Assembly: GCA_050873965.1 (NCBI GenBank)
Contig: JBNMJS010000017.1
Span: 1-27,095, forward strand
Direction: 5' to 3'
DNA: 27,095 nt
Source of the DNA: UBA2883 sp050873965
GTDB taxonomy: Bacteria; Cyanobacteriota; Vampirovibrionia; Gastranaerophilales; Gastranaerophilaceae
In this document: piece after piece, positions 7,194 to 15,066 of the stretch
Layout of the letters: every line of letters starts with the position of its first letter
Numbering within the stretch: the stretch's first letter is position 1
The notes under the pieces: model-generated
Databases searched by the model: none
Told to the model about the DNA's origin: nothing
What the model saw: the letters and a program-made list of their open reading frames with translations, nothing else
Position numbers and translations under genes: made by a program

Positions 7194-7223
7194 ATTATAT
7201 AAACTTTTCGTGTATGGTGTTAA
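7194..7223 (-). promoter_or_regulatory. Promoter for the DprA-like operon
   Basis: On the minus strand TTAACA (7218-7223) is followed after 18 bp by TATAAT (7194-7199). Transcription would start near 7187, which excludes the ATG at 7195 and supports the start at 7174. Confidence 0.6.
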
Positions 7224-7257
7224 TAATATCACAAAAAATAGATTTTGGGAATAGGGA

Positions 7258-9786
7258 ATGAAAAATATCTTAGAAAATCTCAACAAGGAACAGTTGAGTG
7301 CAGTTAAAACTACACAAGGTTCACTTTTAATCTTGGCTGGTGCAGGTAGTGGAAAAACAAAAGTATTAACTTCTAGAATTGCTTACATGGTACAAAATGG
7401 CATCAATCCTAGAGATATTCTTGCTGTTACATTTACAAACAAAGCAGCAAAAGAAATGAAAGAAAGACTTTCTGCAATACTTGGCGAAAATACCGTAAAA
7501 TACATGTGGGTTGGAACATTCCACAGTATTTGTGGACGTATCCTAAGACAAGATATTGACAATTACCAATTCCAATCTGGTAAAAAACTTGATAAAAACT
7601 TTACTATTTATGATGAACAAGATTCTTTAGCACTCATAAAACAGGCAATTAAAAAATTAAACCTTGATGAAAAAATGTATGTTCCAAAACTTGTAAAATC
7701 TATTATTTCTAATGCTAAAAACAAAATGCAAGATGCATACACTTATGCAACATTTGCAAGAGATTTCAAAAGTCAAAGAATCTCGCAAGTATATGATATA
7801 TATGAAACAGCACTAAACAATAATAATGCAATAGATTTCGATGACATGCTTATGCTATGCGTAAAATTGCTTGAACAAAATAGTGAAGTACGAGAAAAAT
7901 ATTACAACCGTTTCCAACATATATTGGTTGATGAGTTTCAAGACACAAACCAAGCACAATACAATTTGGTAAAAGCACTTTACACAAACAATCTTGAAAC
8001 AATTCCACAAACACGTTCTCTATGTGTCGTAGGTGATGTTGACCAATCTATTTACAGTTGGCGTGGTGCTGATTTTAAAATTATTTTGAATTTTCAACAC
8101 GATTTTACGGACTGCAAACTAATCAAACTAGAACAAAACTATCGTTCTACAGCAAAAATTTTGAATGCAGCCAATGCTATTATTGAAAATAACGAACAAC
8201 GTGTTGATAAAGTATTGCACTCAAACAAAGGCGATGGCGACAAAATCACATACTATGAAGCCAATGACGATGCAGATGAAGCAAACTATATTGCATCAAC
8301 AATCAAACGCACATCTGCAAACTACAACCAATTTGCAATATTATATAGAACAAATGCTCAATCACGTTCACTAGAAGAAGCATGTATCTCTTTAGGCATA
8401 CCTTATAAAATTTATGGTGGTCTAAAATTCTATGACCGTAAAGAAATCAAAGATGCAATTGCATATCTTAAACTTATATATAACGAACACGATTCACAAA
8501 GTTTAAAACGTATTATCAATGTACCAAAGCGTGCTATTGGTGATACAACAATCAAACATTTACAAGATTTTGCAGATGCAAATGATATAAGTCTATATCA
8601 AGCAATCCAAAACCTTGATAAAATAGACACAATTCAAGCAAGAGCAAAAACAAAATTAGAAGAATTTGCAAAACTAATAAAATTCTTCCAAAATGCTCAG
8701 CCAAAATACCCATTACACGAATTCATTAGTTATATGCTAGAACAAAGTGGATATTTAAGAGAATTAAAAGCTGAAAACACTCCTGAAGACGAAGCAAGAA
8801 TTGAGAATTTACAAGAGTTTGTAAACGTTGCTAGTGAATTTACACCAGAAGAAGAAAACAACACACTTGGAGAATTTCTTGCACAAGTATCTTTAGTTTC
8901 AGATTTAGATAATATGGAAGAAGTGAGCAATAACGTAACTCTTATGACACTTCACGCAGCAAAAGGTCTTGAATTCCCTATCGTATTTATGGCCGGACTT
9001 GATGAAAGAATTTTCCCTAGTTCAAGGAGTTCAAACTCTTTATCAGAACTAGAAGAAGAACGTAGATTGATGTACGTTGGCGTAACTCGTGCAGAAGAAA
9101 AACTTTATATTACTCACGCTCAAAGACGTCAAATGTGGGGTAAATATGATTACTACCAACCAAGCAGATTTATTGACGAAATTCCACCAGAATTGGTTGA
9201 ATCAATTTCTTCAACAGGTCATTCGACTGGTAGAACATTCCAAAACGCAGTAAAAACTATTCAATCTCAGAATAGTAACAATTATAGTGGTTACACAACT
9301 ACATCAACAAACAAAATTTCTAGTGGTGCTAGAAAATTAGGTAACCCACAAAGACAATCAAGTTACTCTTCAAACAATTCAGGAAATACAATTTCTAAAG
9401 GTGCTAAAAGACTAGGTTCTTCATCAATTAACAAGCCTGTTAGAACACCTGAAAAAGCAATTGTTATAAAATCCAATGCACACAAACAACGTGACGAAGA
9501 AAGAGTAAAAGCATTCTTTGAAAACAACCCTATAAAACGTAAACTAGAAGAACGAAAAAAACAACAAGAACAACAAGCACTTCTTGAAAAACAACGAGAA
9601 GAAGAAAAGAACGCTCCAATAGATTACTTCTTTAATGTTGGGGAAAGAGTTTTTCACGACAAATTAGGAGTTGGACATATTCTTGATGTAACTCAAATTG
9701 GTGAAAGCACTATGTACACAATAGACTTCGGCAAAATGGGTAAAAAAGCAATGGATGCAAACTATGCACACCTTAAAAAGTTCTAA
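7258..9786 (+). CDS. pcrA: ATP-dependent DNA helicase PcrA/UvrD
   Basis: An 842-aa superfamily 1A 3'-5' helicase for repair and replication-fork maintenance. Seen in order: Q motif (LNKEQLSAV, near 8-16), Walker A AGAGSGKT (27-34), FTNKAAKEM, GTFHSICGRILR, Walker B VDEFQDT (Asp225-Glu226), GDVDQSIYSWRGAD, LEQNYRST, LMTLHAAKGLEFPIVFMAGLDE and EEERRLMYVGVTRAEEKLY. Then a Ser/Asn-rich linker (about 660-790) leads to a C-terminal tudor-like domain (VGERVFHDKLGVGHILDV), as in PcrA. The linker carries two copies of a 10-residue basic motif. AGGG lies very close to the ATG. The stop overlaps the convergent stop of the next gene by 3 nt. Confidence 0.97.
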   Translation: MKNILENLNKEQLSAVKTTQGSLLILAGAGSGKTKVLTSRIAYMVQNGINPRDILAVTFTNKAAKEMKERLSAILGENTVKYMWVGTFHSICGRILRQDIDNYQFQSGKKLDKNFTIYDEQDSLALIKQAIKKLNLDEKMYVPKLVKSIISNAKNKMQDAYTYATFARDFKSQRISQVYDIYETALNNNNAIDFDDMLMLCVKLLEQNSEVREKYYNRFQHILVDEFQDTNQAQYNLVKALYTNNLETIPQTRSLCVVGDVDQSIYSWRGADFKIILNFQHDFTDCKLIKLEQNYRSTAKILNAANAIIENNEQRVDKVLHSNKGDGDKITYYEANDDADEANYIASTIKRTSANYNQFAILYRTNAQSRSLEEACISLGIPYKIYGGLKFYDRKEIKDAIAYLKLIYNEHDSQSLKRIINVPKRAIGDTTIKHLQDFADANDISLYQAIQNLDKIDTIQARAKTKLEEFAKLIKFFQNAQPKYPLHEFISYMLEQSGYLRELKAENTPEDEARIENLQEFVNVASEFTPEEENNTLGEFLAQVSLVSDLDNMEEVSNNVTLMTLHAAKGLEFPIVFMAGLDERIFPSSRSSNSLSELEEERRLMYVGVTRAEEKLYITHAQRRQMWGKYDYYQPSRFIDEIPPELVESISSTGHSTGRTFQNAVKTIQSQNSNNYSGYTTTSTNKISSGARKLGNPQRQSSYSSNNSGNTISKGAKRLGSSSINKPVRTPEKAIVIKSNAHKQRDEERVKAFFENNPIKRKLEERKKQQEQQALLEKQREEEKNAPIDYFFNVGERVFHDKLGVGHILDVTQIGESTMYTIDFGKMGKKAMDANYAHLKKF

Positions 9787-10049
9787 TCTCTAGGACATAA
9801 ACCCTGACGAGATTCTGCGTATATTTTGTCCATAATATCACTCATAGGTTTTTCAACCTGTTGACGATATGTTTTCCAACTGCATTCTTGCTTGCCACTA
9901 TCAACTTTTTTAAAGTATTCACTTGTATAATGCACAAAATATGGACGTATAACTTCATCACGTACATAACCATCAGGCATATATTTTTGCTCAACTGCAT
10001 ATACAGGTAATGAAAAACATATTATACAGAACAACGCCAATTTTTTCAT
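9783..10049 (-). CDS. Small secreted protein (88 aa)
   Basis: I cannot assign a family. A clear Sec signal peptide (MKKLALFCIICFSLPVYA, probable cleavage before VEQ) leads to a mature chain of about 70 residues. It is rich in aromatic and charged residues (YFVHYTSEYFKKV) with two Cys (ECSW, LCPRD) that could form a disulphide. Likely periplasmic. There is no Shine-Dalgarno. A good promoter whose -10 ends 6 nt before the ATG suggests a leaderless mRNA. It ends inside the stop of pcrA and is divergent from pth. The signal peptide and dedicated promoter make it more credible than its size alone would. Confidence 0.75.
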   Translation of the reverse strand: MKKLALFCIICFSLPVYAVEQKYMPDGYVRDEVIRPYFVHYTSEYFKKVDSGKQECSWKTYRQQVEKPMSDIMDKIYAESRQGLCPRD

Positions 10050-10055
10050 ACTTTA

Positions 10056-10083
10056 ATAATAATATATACAACTAATTCGTCAA
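10056..10083 (-). promoter_or_regulatory. Promoter of the small secreted protein, leaderless geometry
   Basis: On the minus strand TTGACG (10078-10083) is followed by a 16-bp spacer and TATTAT (10056-10061). Six nucleotides then separate the -10 from the ATG at 10049, so transcription should start at or next to the start codon. Confidence 0.6.
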
Positions 10084-10113
10084 ACTTTATTATTTCTATT
10101 CAAAAATCAGTCA

Positions 10114-10122
10114 TGATATAAT
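10114..10122 (+). promoter_or_regulatory. Extended -10 of pth, leaderless geometry
   Basis: TGA followed by TATAAT (10117-10122) makes a consensus extended -10. Six nucleotides separate it from the pth ATG, and there is no Shine-Dalgarno between. The -35 region (TTCTAT) is poor, as is common with extended -10 promoters. Confidence 0.6.
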
Positions 10123-10128
10123 AATTCT

Positions 10129-10686
10129 ATGAAATTAATAATTGGATTAGGAAACGTCGGGGCAAAATATTGTTTTACAAGACATAATGCAGGATTTATG
10201 CTTGCAGACAAAATTGCTATGGACAATAACGCTGATTTTAGAGAAAATTCAAAACTAAAATCATTAATAACAAAATTTTATAAAGATGGCGAAGAATGGA
10301 TGATAGTAAAACCAACTACCTACATGAACTTGTCTGGTGAGGCTATGCGTGCTGTCATTGATTATTATAAAATATCTCCATCAGATATGATAATCGTATA
10401 TGACGATTTATCACTACATATCGGAAAAATTCGTTTCAGAGATAACGGTTCAGATGGTGGACATAATGGTATAAAATCAATTATCCAACATCTTGGTTCA
10501 AAAAACTTCGCAAGATTAAAAATTGGAATTGGTCCACAACCACCAATTCCGTCAGAAGCATTTGTACTTCAAAACTTTGATAAAGAAAGTCTTGATATTC
10601 TAAAAGAAGTTCTAAATAAATCTGAAGAAGCAATTCAATATTATTTTGAAAACGGTATTGCTAAAACGCAAAATAAATATAACTAA
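10129..10686 (+). CDS. pth: Peptidyl-tRNA hydrolase
   Basis: A 185-aa cytosolic enzyme that recycles peptidyl-tRNA released by stalled ribosomes by cleaving the ester bond. All known active-site residues are present: Asn9, His19 (in TRHNAGF), Asn67 (TTYMNLSG), Asp92 (VYDDLSL) and Asn113 (SDGGHNGIKSI), each one position below the E. coli numbering. An oddity is GNVGAKY, where the family normally has GNPG. Length is normal. No Shine-Dalgarno is visible and the -10 ends 6 nt before the ATG. The stop overlaps the ribosome site of the TPR gene, so the two form an operon. Confidence 0.95.
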   Translation: MKLIIGLGNVGAKYCFTRHNAGFMLADKIAMDNNADFRENSKLKSLITKFYKDGEEWMIVKPTTYMNLSGEAMRAVIDYYKISPSDMIIVYDDLSLHIGKIRFRDNGSDGGHNGIKSIIQHLGSKNFARLKIGIGPQPPIPSEAFVLQNFDKESLDILKEVLNKSEEAIQYYFENGIAKTQNKYN

Positions 10687-10699
10687 AGGAGTAACGTAT

Positions 10700-11974
10700 A
10701 TGACACTTGCAGAACAATACGAAAATGATGAACAATACGAAAAAGCCTATGAAGAATATAAAAAACAATATGAAAACGGCAAAGAAAATGTTCATATTTT
10801 ACAAAAACTTGGCCATTTAGCATCAATTTTAAATAAAAAAGATGAAGCCGAAGAATATTACAAAAAGGTAGTAGCATTAGATAAGAAAAATATTGTCGCA
10901 TACGAACAACTTATGGATATTTGTTTTGAAAATGATGACAAATTTACTTATTATTTGTCTAGAGGTCAAATGCATGTTCTTCAAGAACAATACGAACACG
11001 CAATTAACGACTTTAAAAAAGCAATTGCACACGGCGAACACGATGAAAGATTAAACAGCACAAGATATATGCTTGCTGATTTGTATGAAAAAACTAATCA
11101 ACCAAACAAAGCGATTGACGAATATTTAAAAATCTCAGATACAGAATATGCATCAAGCGAAACTTATTTAAAATTGGCTGCACTATATTACAAAACTGAT
11201 TTTCTAGAAAGTGCTATTGAAATTCTTCAACGAGCAAAAGACGACGGATTTGAAGGACTTGATGAATCCCTTGCACAATATTATTCTAGAGCAAATGACT
11301 CTGAAAAAGCACTAGAATTAACAAAAGATAATATGCTTAAAGCAAGAAGTTTGATGGAACTTGGCAGAAATGAAGAAGCAATTGAACTATTGAAATCAAT
11401 GCACGACAAATACAAAAATGACTCTCAATACTGTGCATTAATTGCTCAATACTACTTTGAAACAGGAGAATTAGAAACTGCATTAGAAAAAGTAAATGAA
11501 TTTGCAAAAGTTGCACCAAATTCACCACTTATATATCAAATGAGAGCATTAATATATGAAAAGAAAGGTGATGAATTTAATGAACACGTAAACTGGGCAA
11601 AATTCAATAACCTTAAAGGTGATATAGATATAGCACTAAATGAATATATGATTGCTCATCAAATAGATGAAAATAATGTTGATGTAATTATTACAATTGC
11701 TGATACATTAGACAAAACTGATAAAAACCATTCTGTAGAATTTTATGAAAAATTATTAGAACTTCAACCTAATAACAAAAGAGCACTTCAAAAACTAGCA
11801 GAATTCAGAGATAGAATTGGTGATTATGTTGAAATGGTAAACTATTTAGACAAACTAAAACAAATAGATCCAAGAAATCCTTATGTAATAGCAAATTACG
11901 AAAGAGCAAACCAAATGGTAACAAATCCACCATCTATTATTGATAACATAATGAATTTCTTCAAAGGAATTTAA
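10700..11974 (+). CDS. Tetratricopeptide-repeat protein (424 aa)
   Basis: A soluble protein made of about ten TPR-like helix pairs from end to end, such as AEQYENDEQYEKAYEEYKKQ, ILQKLGHLASILNKKDEAEE, YEKTNQPNKAIDEYLKI, LAALYYKTDFLESAIEILQ and LAEFRDRIGDYVEMVNYL. TPR arrays bind partner proteins; no enzymatic domain is seen. It lacks a signal peptide and ends in a short hydrophobic tail (SIIDNIMNFFKGI). The start at 10700 is chosen because AAAGGAGT sits 7 nt upstream; the longer open frame upstream lies inside pth. It is co-transcribed with pth and ended by the hairpin at 11986-12011. Its client is unknown. Confidence 0.9.
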   Translation: MTLAEQYENDEQYEKAYEEYKKQYENGKENVHILQKLGHLASILNKKDEAEEYYKKVVALDKKNIVAYEQLMDICFENDDKFTYYLSRGQMHVLQEQYEHAINDFKKAIAHGEHDERLNSTRYMLADLYEKTNQPNKAIDEYLKISDTEYASSETYLKLAALYYKTDFLESAIEILQRAKDDGFEGLDESLAQYYSRANDSEKALELTKDNMLKARSLMELGRNEEAIELLKSMHDKYKNDSQYCALIAQYYFETGELETALEKVNEFAKVAPNSPLIYQMRALIYEKKGDEFNEHVNWAKFNNLKGDIDIALNEYMIAHQIDENNVDVIITIADTLDKTDKNHSVEFYEKLLELQPNNKRALQKLAEFRDRIGDYVEMVNYLDKLKQIDPRNPYVIANYERANQMVTNPPSIIDNIMNFFKGI

Positions 11975-11985
11975 TTTAAATAAAA

Positions 11986-12011
11986 AAAAGCACCGTTTGA
12001 ACGGTGCTTTT
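11986..12011. terminator. Bidirectional intrinsic terminator
   Basis: AAAAGCACCGT (11986-11996) pairs perfectly with ACGGTGCTTTT (12001-12011) around TTGA, with an A-tract before and T-rich sequence after. It sits between the convergent TPR gene and the 110-aa gene and can end both. Confidence 0.9.
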
Positions 12012-12035
12012 AAATTCTTTTTCGATACTCGTTCT

Positions 12036-12368
12036 CTAAATTCTGTCGAAGATTTTTTCAATAGCTTCGTCAGATAAACCTAAATCTTTAGCAAAGTCAT
12101 AAGCTTCTTCGAAGTCAGCCATAAATCCTGCGATTCTAGCTTCTTGACCTTCTTTTTTGTCTGGGCCATTAACTTTTGCTTTGAAGTCAACTGTTGTACC
12201 TGCCATATATGCAAATACATCATCTGCTGAATATTGTTGCTCTGCAGGTTTGTTATCTCTAACTTCTGGTTGAGCTGCTTTTTCTTCAGCTTTTACTTCC
12301 TCTTTACCTTGTGTTTTATTTAATGCTGCTGCGTTTTGTGCGAATAATTTGATGTTGTTAAGTTCCAT
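12036..12368 (-). CDS. Small acidic hypothetical protein (110 aa)
   Basis: I do not recognise a named family. An N-terminal helix-like start (MELNNIKLFAQNAAALNKT) is followed by a Lys/Glu/Gln/Pro/Ala-rich segment at about residues 20-45 that is probably disordered. Next comes SADDVFAYMAGTTVDFKAKV, then a helical C-terminus (IAGFMADFEEAYDFAKDLGLSDEAIEKIFDRI) resembling a small UBA-like or helical-hairpin end. No signal peptide or Cys. AGGAG lies 8 nt before the ATG. A perfect TTGACA (minus, 12420-12425) with a poorer -10 (AAGTAT, 12396-12401, 18-bp spacer) lies upstream. With its own terminator it reads as a single-gene unit that could be well expressed. Confidence 0.75.
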   Translation of the reverse strand: MELNNIKLFAQNAAALNKTQGKEEVKAEEKAAQPEVRDNKPAEQQYSADDVFAYMAGTTVDFKAKVNGPDKKEGQEARIAGFMADFEEAYDFAKDLGLSDEAIEKIFDRI

Positions 12369-12448
12369 TTTTTAATCTCCTATAAATTTCTCTTGATACT
12401 TTTAATTACGGCATATTTTTGTCAAACTTTAGACTTTTAAAGAATATA

Positions 12449-12477
12449 TTTACAAAAGTTTACAAAAATTGTAGTAT
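12449..12477 (+). promoter_or_regulatory. Promoter of the GT9 glycosyltransferase
   Basis: TTTACA (12449-12454), a 17-bp spacer and TAGTAT (12472-12477), with an overlapping TATTAT at 12475-12480. Transcription would start about 20-25 nt before the ATG, leaving room for the AGAGGT ribosome site. Confidence 0.45.
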
Positions 12478-12506
12478 TATAAATAAAGTAAAGAGGTAAA
12501 TACTTA

Positions 12507-13532
12507 ATGGCACGAAAAAGAATACTTATCATAGCACTTGGAAACATTGCTAGTACTGTATATACACTACCTTTAGCAAGTGTACTTAAAGATTATAATT
12601 TTAGTGTTGAATACGTTGTTTCAGAAAAAGGTTTCAGCGTAATAAATAAAAATCCGAAAGTAGATAGAGTATTTTTAGCCTCAATGGAAAGATGGACTGG
12701 GAAATGGCTTAATTCAGATACTTGGGAAGCCTTTTTCAAACTAGTTGAAAGAATAAAATTAAACGAATACGACATGGTAATTGATTGCCAACAAGACATA
12801 CGCAGTCTTTTGATATTTGCTATGTGCGTAGGTAGAAGAAAAATTACATACTCAGATGCAAAAGGATTTTCTTCAATCGGTGGTAATGAAATTATTGATT
12901 CTCAAAACCATACAGGAAACATGGTTGAAAGAAACATGAATATTCTTAAACATTTAAAAATTGATTACAACTCAATAGATTTTCCAATGCCAGAAATTGA
13001 TTATAGTTTTGTATTAAAAAACGACAAAACTTTTGAACTACTAGACAAAAGCAAAGAAACAATAATTATTTCTGCAGGTGCTAGAAACGAAAACAAACGT
13101 TGGTCGCCAACCAATTGGAAAACCCTAATTGATAGAATAAAAGATAAATATAATCTTGTTTTCACAGGTAGCATATTAGATAAACCTTTTGTAAAAGAAA
13201 TTGGTGGTGAAGGATTTCTAAATCTTTGTGGCGAAACAAGAGTTGAAAGTTTTATTGATATATTAAAAAGAGCAGATATAGTAATCGCTGGAGAAACTGA
13301 AACAACGGCTCTTGCTTGGGCAGTTCAAAAACCTAGAGTTATTACATTATTTACTTGTTCTTCACCTGAAAAATACAGCCCAATAGATGCAAATGACGAT
13401 AAAAAGTATATTTCATTATATGGGAATTTGGAATGCCAACCTTGTGCTGCAGAAGTTTGTTTTGATACAGAAGCAAGATGCAGAAAATTCCCATCAGTTG
13501 AAGATGTTGTTCGAGCAATTTCTAATAAATAA
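12507..13532 (+). CDS. Glycosyltransferase family 9 (heptosyltransferase-type)
   Basis: A 341-aa GT-B enzyme of the ADP-heptose:LPS heptosyltransferase family, expected to add a sugar to the LPS core at the inner face of the cytoplasmic membrane. Seen: RILIIALGNIASTVYTLPLASVLK (the family's N-terminal acceptor loop), YDMVIDCQQDIRSLL, IIISAGARNENKRWSPTNWKTL (the start of the donor domain, equivalent to PGA...KrWp), and ADIVIAGETETTALAWAVQKPRVITLF (donor-binding Rossmann region). A C-terminal four-cysteine cluster ECQPCAAEVCFDTEARC is common in GT9 proteins. AGAGGT lies upstream. The actual sugar donor is not determinable. It fits with the LPS permease gene 8 kb away. Confidence 0.85.
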   Translation: MARKRILIIALGNIASTVYTLPLASVLKDYNFSVEYVVSEKGFSVINKNPKVDRVFLASMERWTGKWLNSDTWEAFFKLVERIKLNEYDMVIDCQQDIRSLLIFAMCVGRRKITYSDAKGFSSIGGNEIIDSQNHTGNMVERNMNILKHLKIDYNSIDFPMPEIDYSFVLKNDKTFELLDKSKETIIISAGARNENKRWSPTNWKTLIDRIKDKYNLVFTGSILDKPFVKEIGGEGFLNLCGETRVESFIDILKRADIVIAGETETTALAWAVQKPRVITLFTCSSPEKYSPIDANDDKKYISLYGNLECQPCAAEVCFDTEARCRKFPSVEDVVRAISNK

Positions 13533-13871
13533 TTTTTGATTTTTACAAAATAACCATTAATTTCCATGCAAATTACCTGCATGGATAGGTTAAAATATCC
13601 CCCAAAAGTAGTACTAAATTATTTAATACATTTTCATTTTTCAAAAATTCAGCCCTCAATTTACCTTTCTTAACAATTCTTAATAGACCTATTATTATTG
13701 AGATACAGCGATTGTTTTTTTATTTATTTTCGAATAGGACTTGATTTTTTATCTTTATGCGTTAATATAATAGCATAATAAATTTTCCGTTGAATTCAAT
13801 TTTGATGGAGTAGTTAACCGGATAAGGCGAATTTTTTGCGGAGTGCAATGTACAATTAAAAGAGGATTTAG
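13533..13871. other. 339-nt intergenic region with hairpin, promoter and long leader
   Basis: A 7-bp hairpin (13564-13570 with 13578-13584) follows the GT9 gene but lacks a T-tract. The middle is AT-rich with no gene. From 13741 there is a promoter and then a leader of about 95 nt, less AT-rich than its surroundings, before the transglycosylase. I could not match that leader to a known riboswitch. Confidence 0.5.
13741..13771 (+). promoter_or_regulatory. Candidate promoter of the lytic transglycosylase
   Basis: TTGATT (13741-13746) and a consensus TATAAT (13766-13771) are 19 bp apart; the overlapping AATATA gives 17 bp. Transcription would begin near 13778. Confidence 0.45.
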
Positions 13872-14540
13872 ATGATTAGAAAACTAGCATTGTTCACTAT
13901 CTTAGTGATACTATTGGCTATGAAAGTCGAAGCATCGGAAATACCCGTAAACCAAGTTAAGGACACCATCGTAAAACATTCAGTAGAGATGGGTATTGAC
14001 CCTGCACTAGCATTATCACTTGCTAAAGCAGAATCTGGCTACAGCCACAAAACAAAAAGTCCTTGTGGTGCAGTAGGCGTATTTCAACTCATGCCGGCAA
14101 CGGCAAAAAAAATGGGTATTAACCCATACCATTTGAGCGATAACATCAGAGGTGGTTTAATGTACTATAAAATGTTGTACAAAATGTTTGGTTCAAACGA
14201 ACTAGCATTAGCAGCATACCACACAGGTCCAGCTTATGTACTTAAACACAAAAGCCCAGCCCCTTGCTCAAGAAAGTATGTTTCGTCAGTTATGTCTGAC
14301 TACTACCACTTAAAGGCTCATACAGACCCTGCAGTACAAAGACATAACGCACAGGAACTAGCAAAAAAACAAGCAGCAGCAAAGGCAGCCGCTGCAGCAA
14401 AAGCTAAAGCTCAGTCACAAGCAAAAGCTCAAGCCGAAGCAAAGGCACAAATGGAAAAGAGCGTTTCTGTGAATTCACATCAAGCAAACCCTATCTCGAC
14501 AGAATCTAATGAGGTAGAACTTGAAGAAGTAACTTTATAG
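13872..14540 (+). CDS. Secreted lytic transglycosylase (SLT domain)
   Basis: A 222-aa exported peptidoglycan-cleaving enzyme producing anhydromuropeptides. A Sec signal peptide occupies residues 1-21 (cleavage likely after VEA). The SLT domain spans about 28-145: SLAKAESGYSHKTKS with catalytic Glu54, GAVGVFQLMPATAKKMG (66-82), GGLMYYKMLYKMFGSNELALAAYHTGP (the family's AYNAGP box). Two Cys (65, 132) may pair. Residues 163-193 form an Ala/Lys/Gln-rich helix reminiscent of TolA-type spacers, followed by an acidic tail. AGAGGA lies 6 nt before the ATG. The gene has its own promoter, leader and terminator. Confidence 0.92.
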   Translation: MIRKLALFTILVILLAMKVEASEIPVNQVKDTIVKHSVEMGIDPALALSLAKAESGYSHKTKSPCGAVGVFQLMPATAKKMGINPYHLSDNIRGGLMYYKMLYKMFGSNELALAAYHTGPAYVLKHKSPAPCSRKYVSSVMSDYYHLKAHTDPAVQRHNAQELAKKQAAAKAAAAAKAKAQSQAKAQAEAKAQMEKSVSVNSHQANPISTESNEVELEEVTL

Positions 14541-14559
14541 AGTTATAAAAGCCGAACAT

Positions 14560-14596
14560 AAAAAAGAGATACTTAATTTTAAAGTATCTCTTTTTT
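14560..14596. terminator. Bidirectional intrinsic terminator
   Basis: AAAAAGAGATACTT (14561-14574) pairs with AAGTATCTCTTTTT (14582-14595) around AATTTTA, extendable by one A-T pair. It lies between the convergent transglycosylase and 145-aa genes. Confidence 0.9.
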
Positions 14597-14607
14597 ATTA
14601 TATTAAA

Positions 14608-15045
14608 TTATGCTAAATAATCTAAAATTGCACCACCAATTTCTTCATTGGGATCAAAATTCGCATTTGGCTTTTCTTCTGAAATAGAATTTTTGATTAA
14701 CATCTTTACCAATGGTCCAAAAGCATCAGGAACTTTTGTTTTACGATAAACACCAGCCAAATAAGTTTGAATATTTGGCGATTTTGTATCATTAAACCTA
14801 GAAAATGTTGGATACATTTTATCTATACCTTTAACACCATTATCCAACATACGATTAACTATATATAATGACTCTGTCACTTCTTGCTCATTGTCAGTTT
14901 GTTTTAATACACTATCAATATATGGCAAAGCCTTTTCTTTTTGACTAAGGTAATACATAACTTTTACCTCATCAAATTTGCAATAGTTTTGATTGTTTGA
15001 TGGAAATATAACATCATTATTCTTTTGTGAAATAGTTAATGGCAT
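14608..15045 (-). CDS. Hypothetical protein (145 aa), last gene of three-gene operon
   Basis: I do not recognise it. Residues from about 25 onward are helical and look like two or three HEAT-type helix pairs (VKVMYYLSQKEKALPYIDSVLKQ, VTESLYIVNRMLDNGVKGIDKMY, IQTYLAGVYRKTKVPDAFGPLVKML). The N-terminus is polar and probably unstructured. No signal peptide or membrane segment; one Cys. GAGGAG lies 7 nt before the ATG, within the 21-nt gap after the 501-aa gene. It therefore shares an mRNA with that gene and the CPHG/CPIC gene, and is ended by the hairpin at 14560-14596. The helical repeats suggest a protein-binding role; this is inference only. Confidence 0.75.
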   Translation of the reverse strand: MPLTISQKNNDVIFPSNNQNYCKFDEVKVMYYLSQKEKALPYIDSVLKQTDNEQEVTESLYIVNRMLDNGVKGIDKMYPTFSRFNDTKSPNIQTYLAGVYRKTKVPDAFGPLVKMLIKNSISEEKPNANFDPNEEIGGAILDYLA

Positions 15046-15066
15046 AATTTCAACTCCTCAAATACC

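Noticed and set aside
13778..13871. c-di-AMP (ydaO) or c-di-GMP riboswitch
   Set aside because: The leader is too short and lacks the conserved blocks of either class as I know them.
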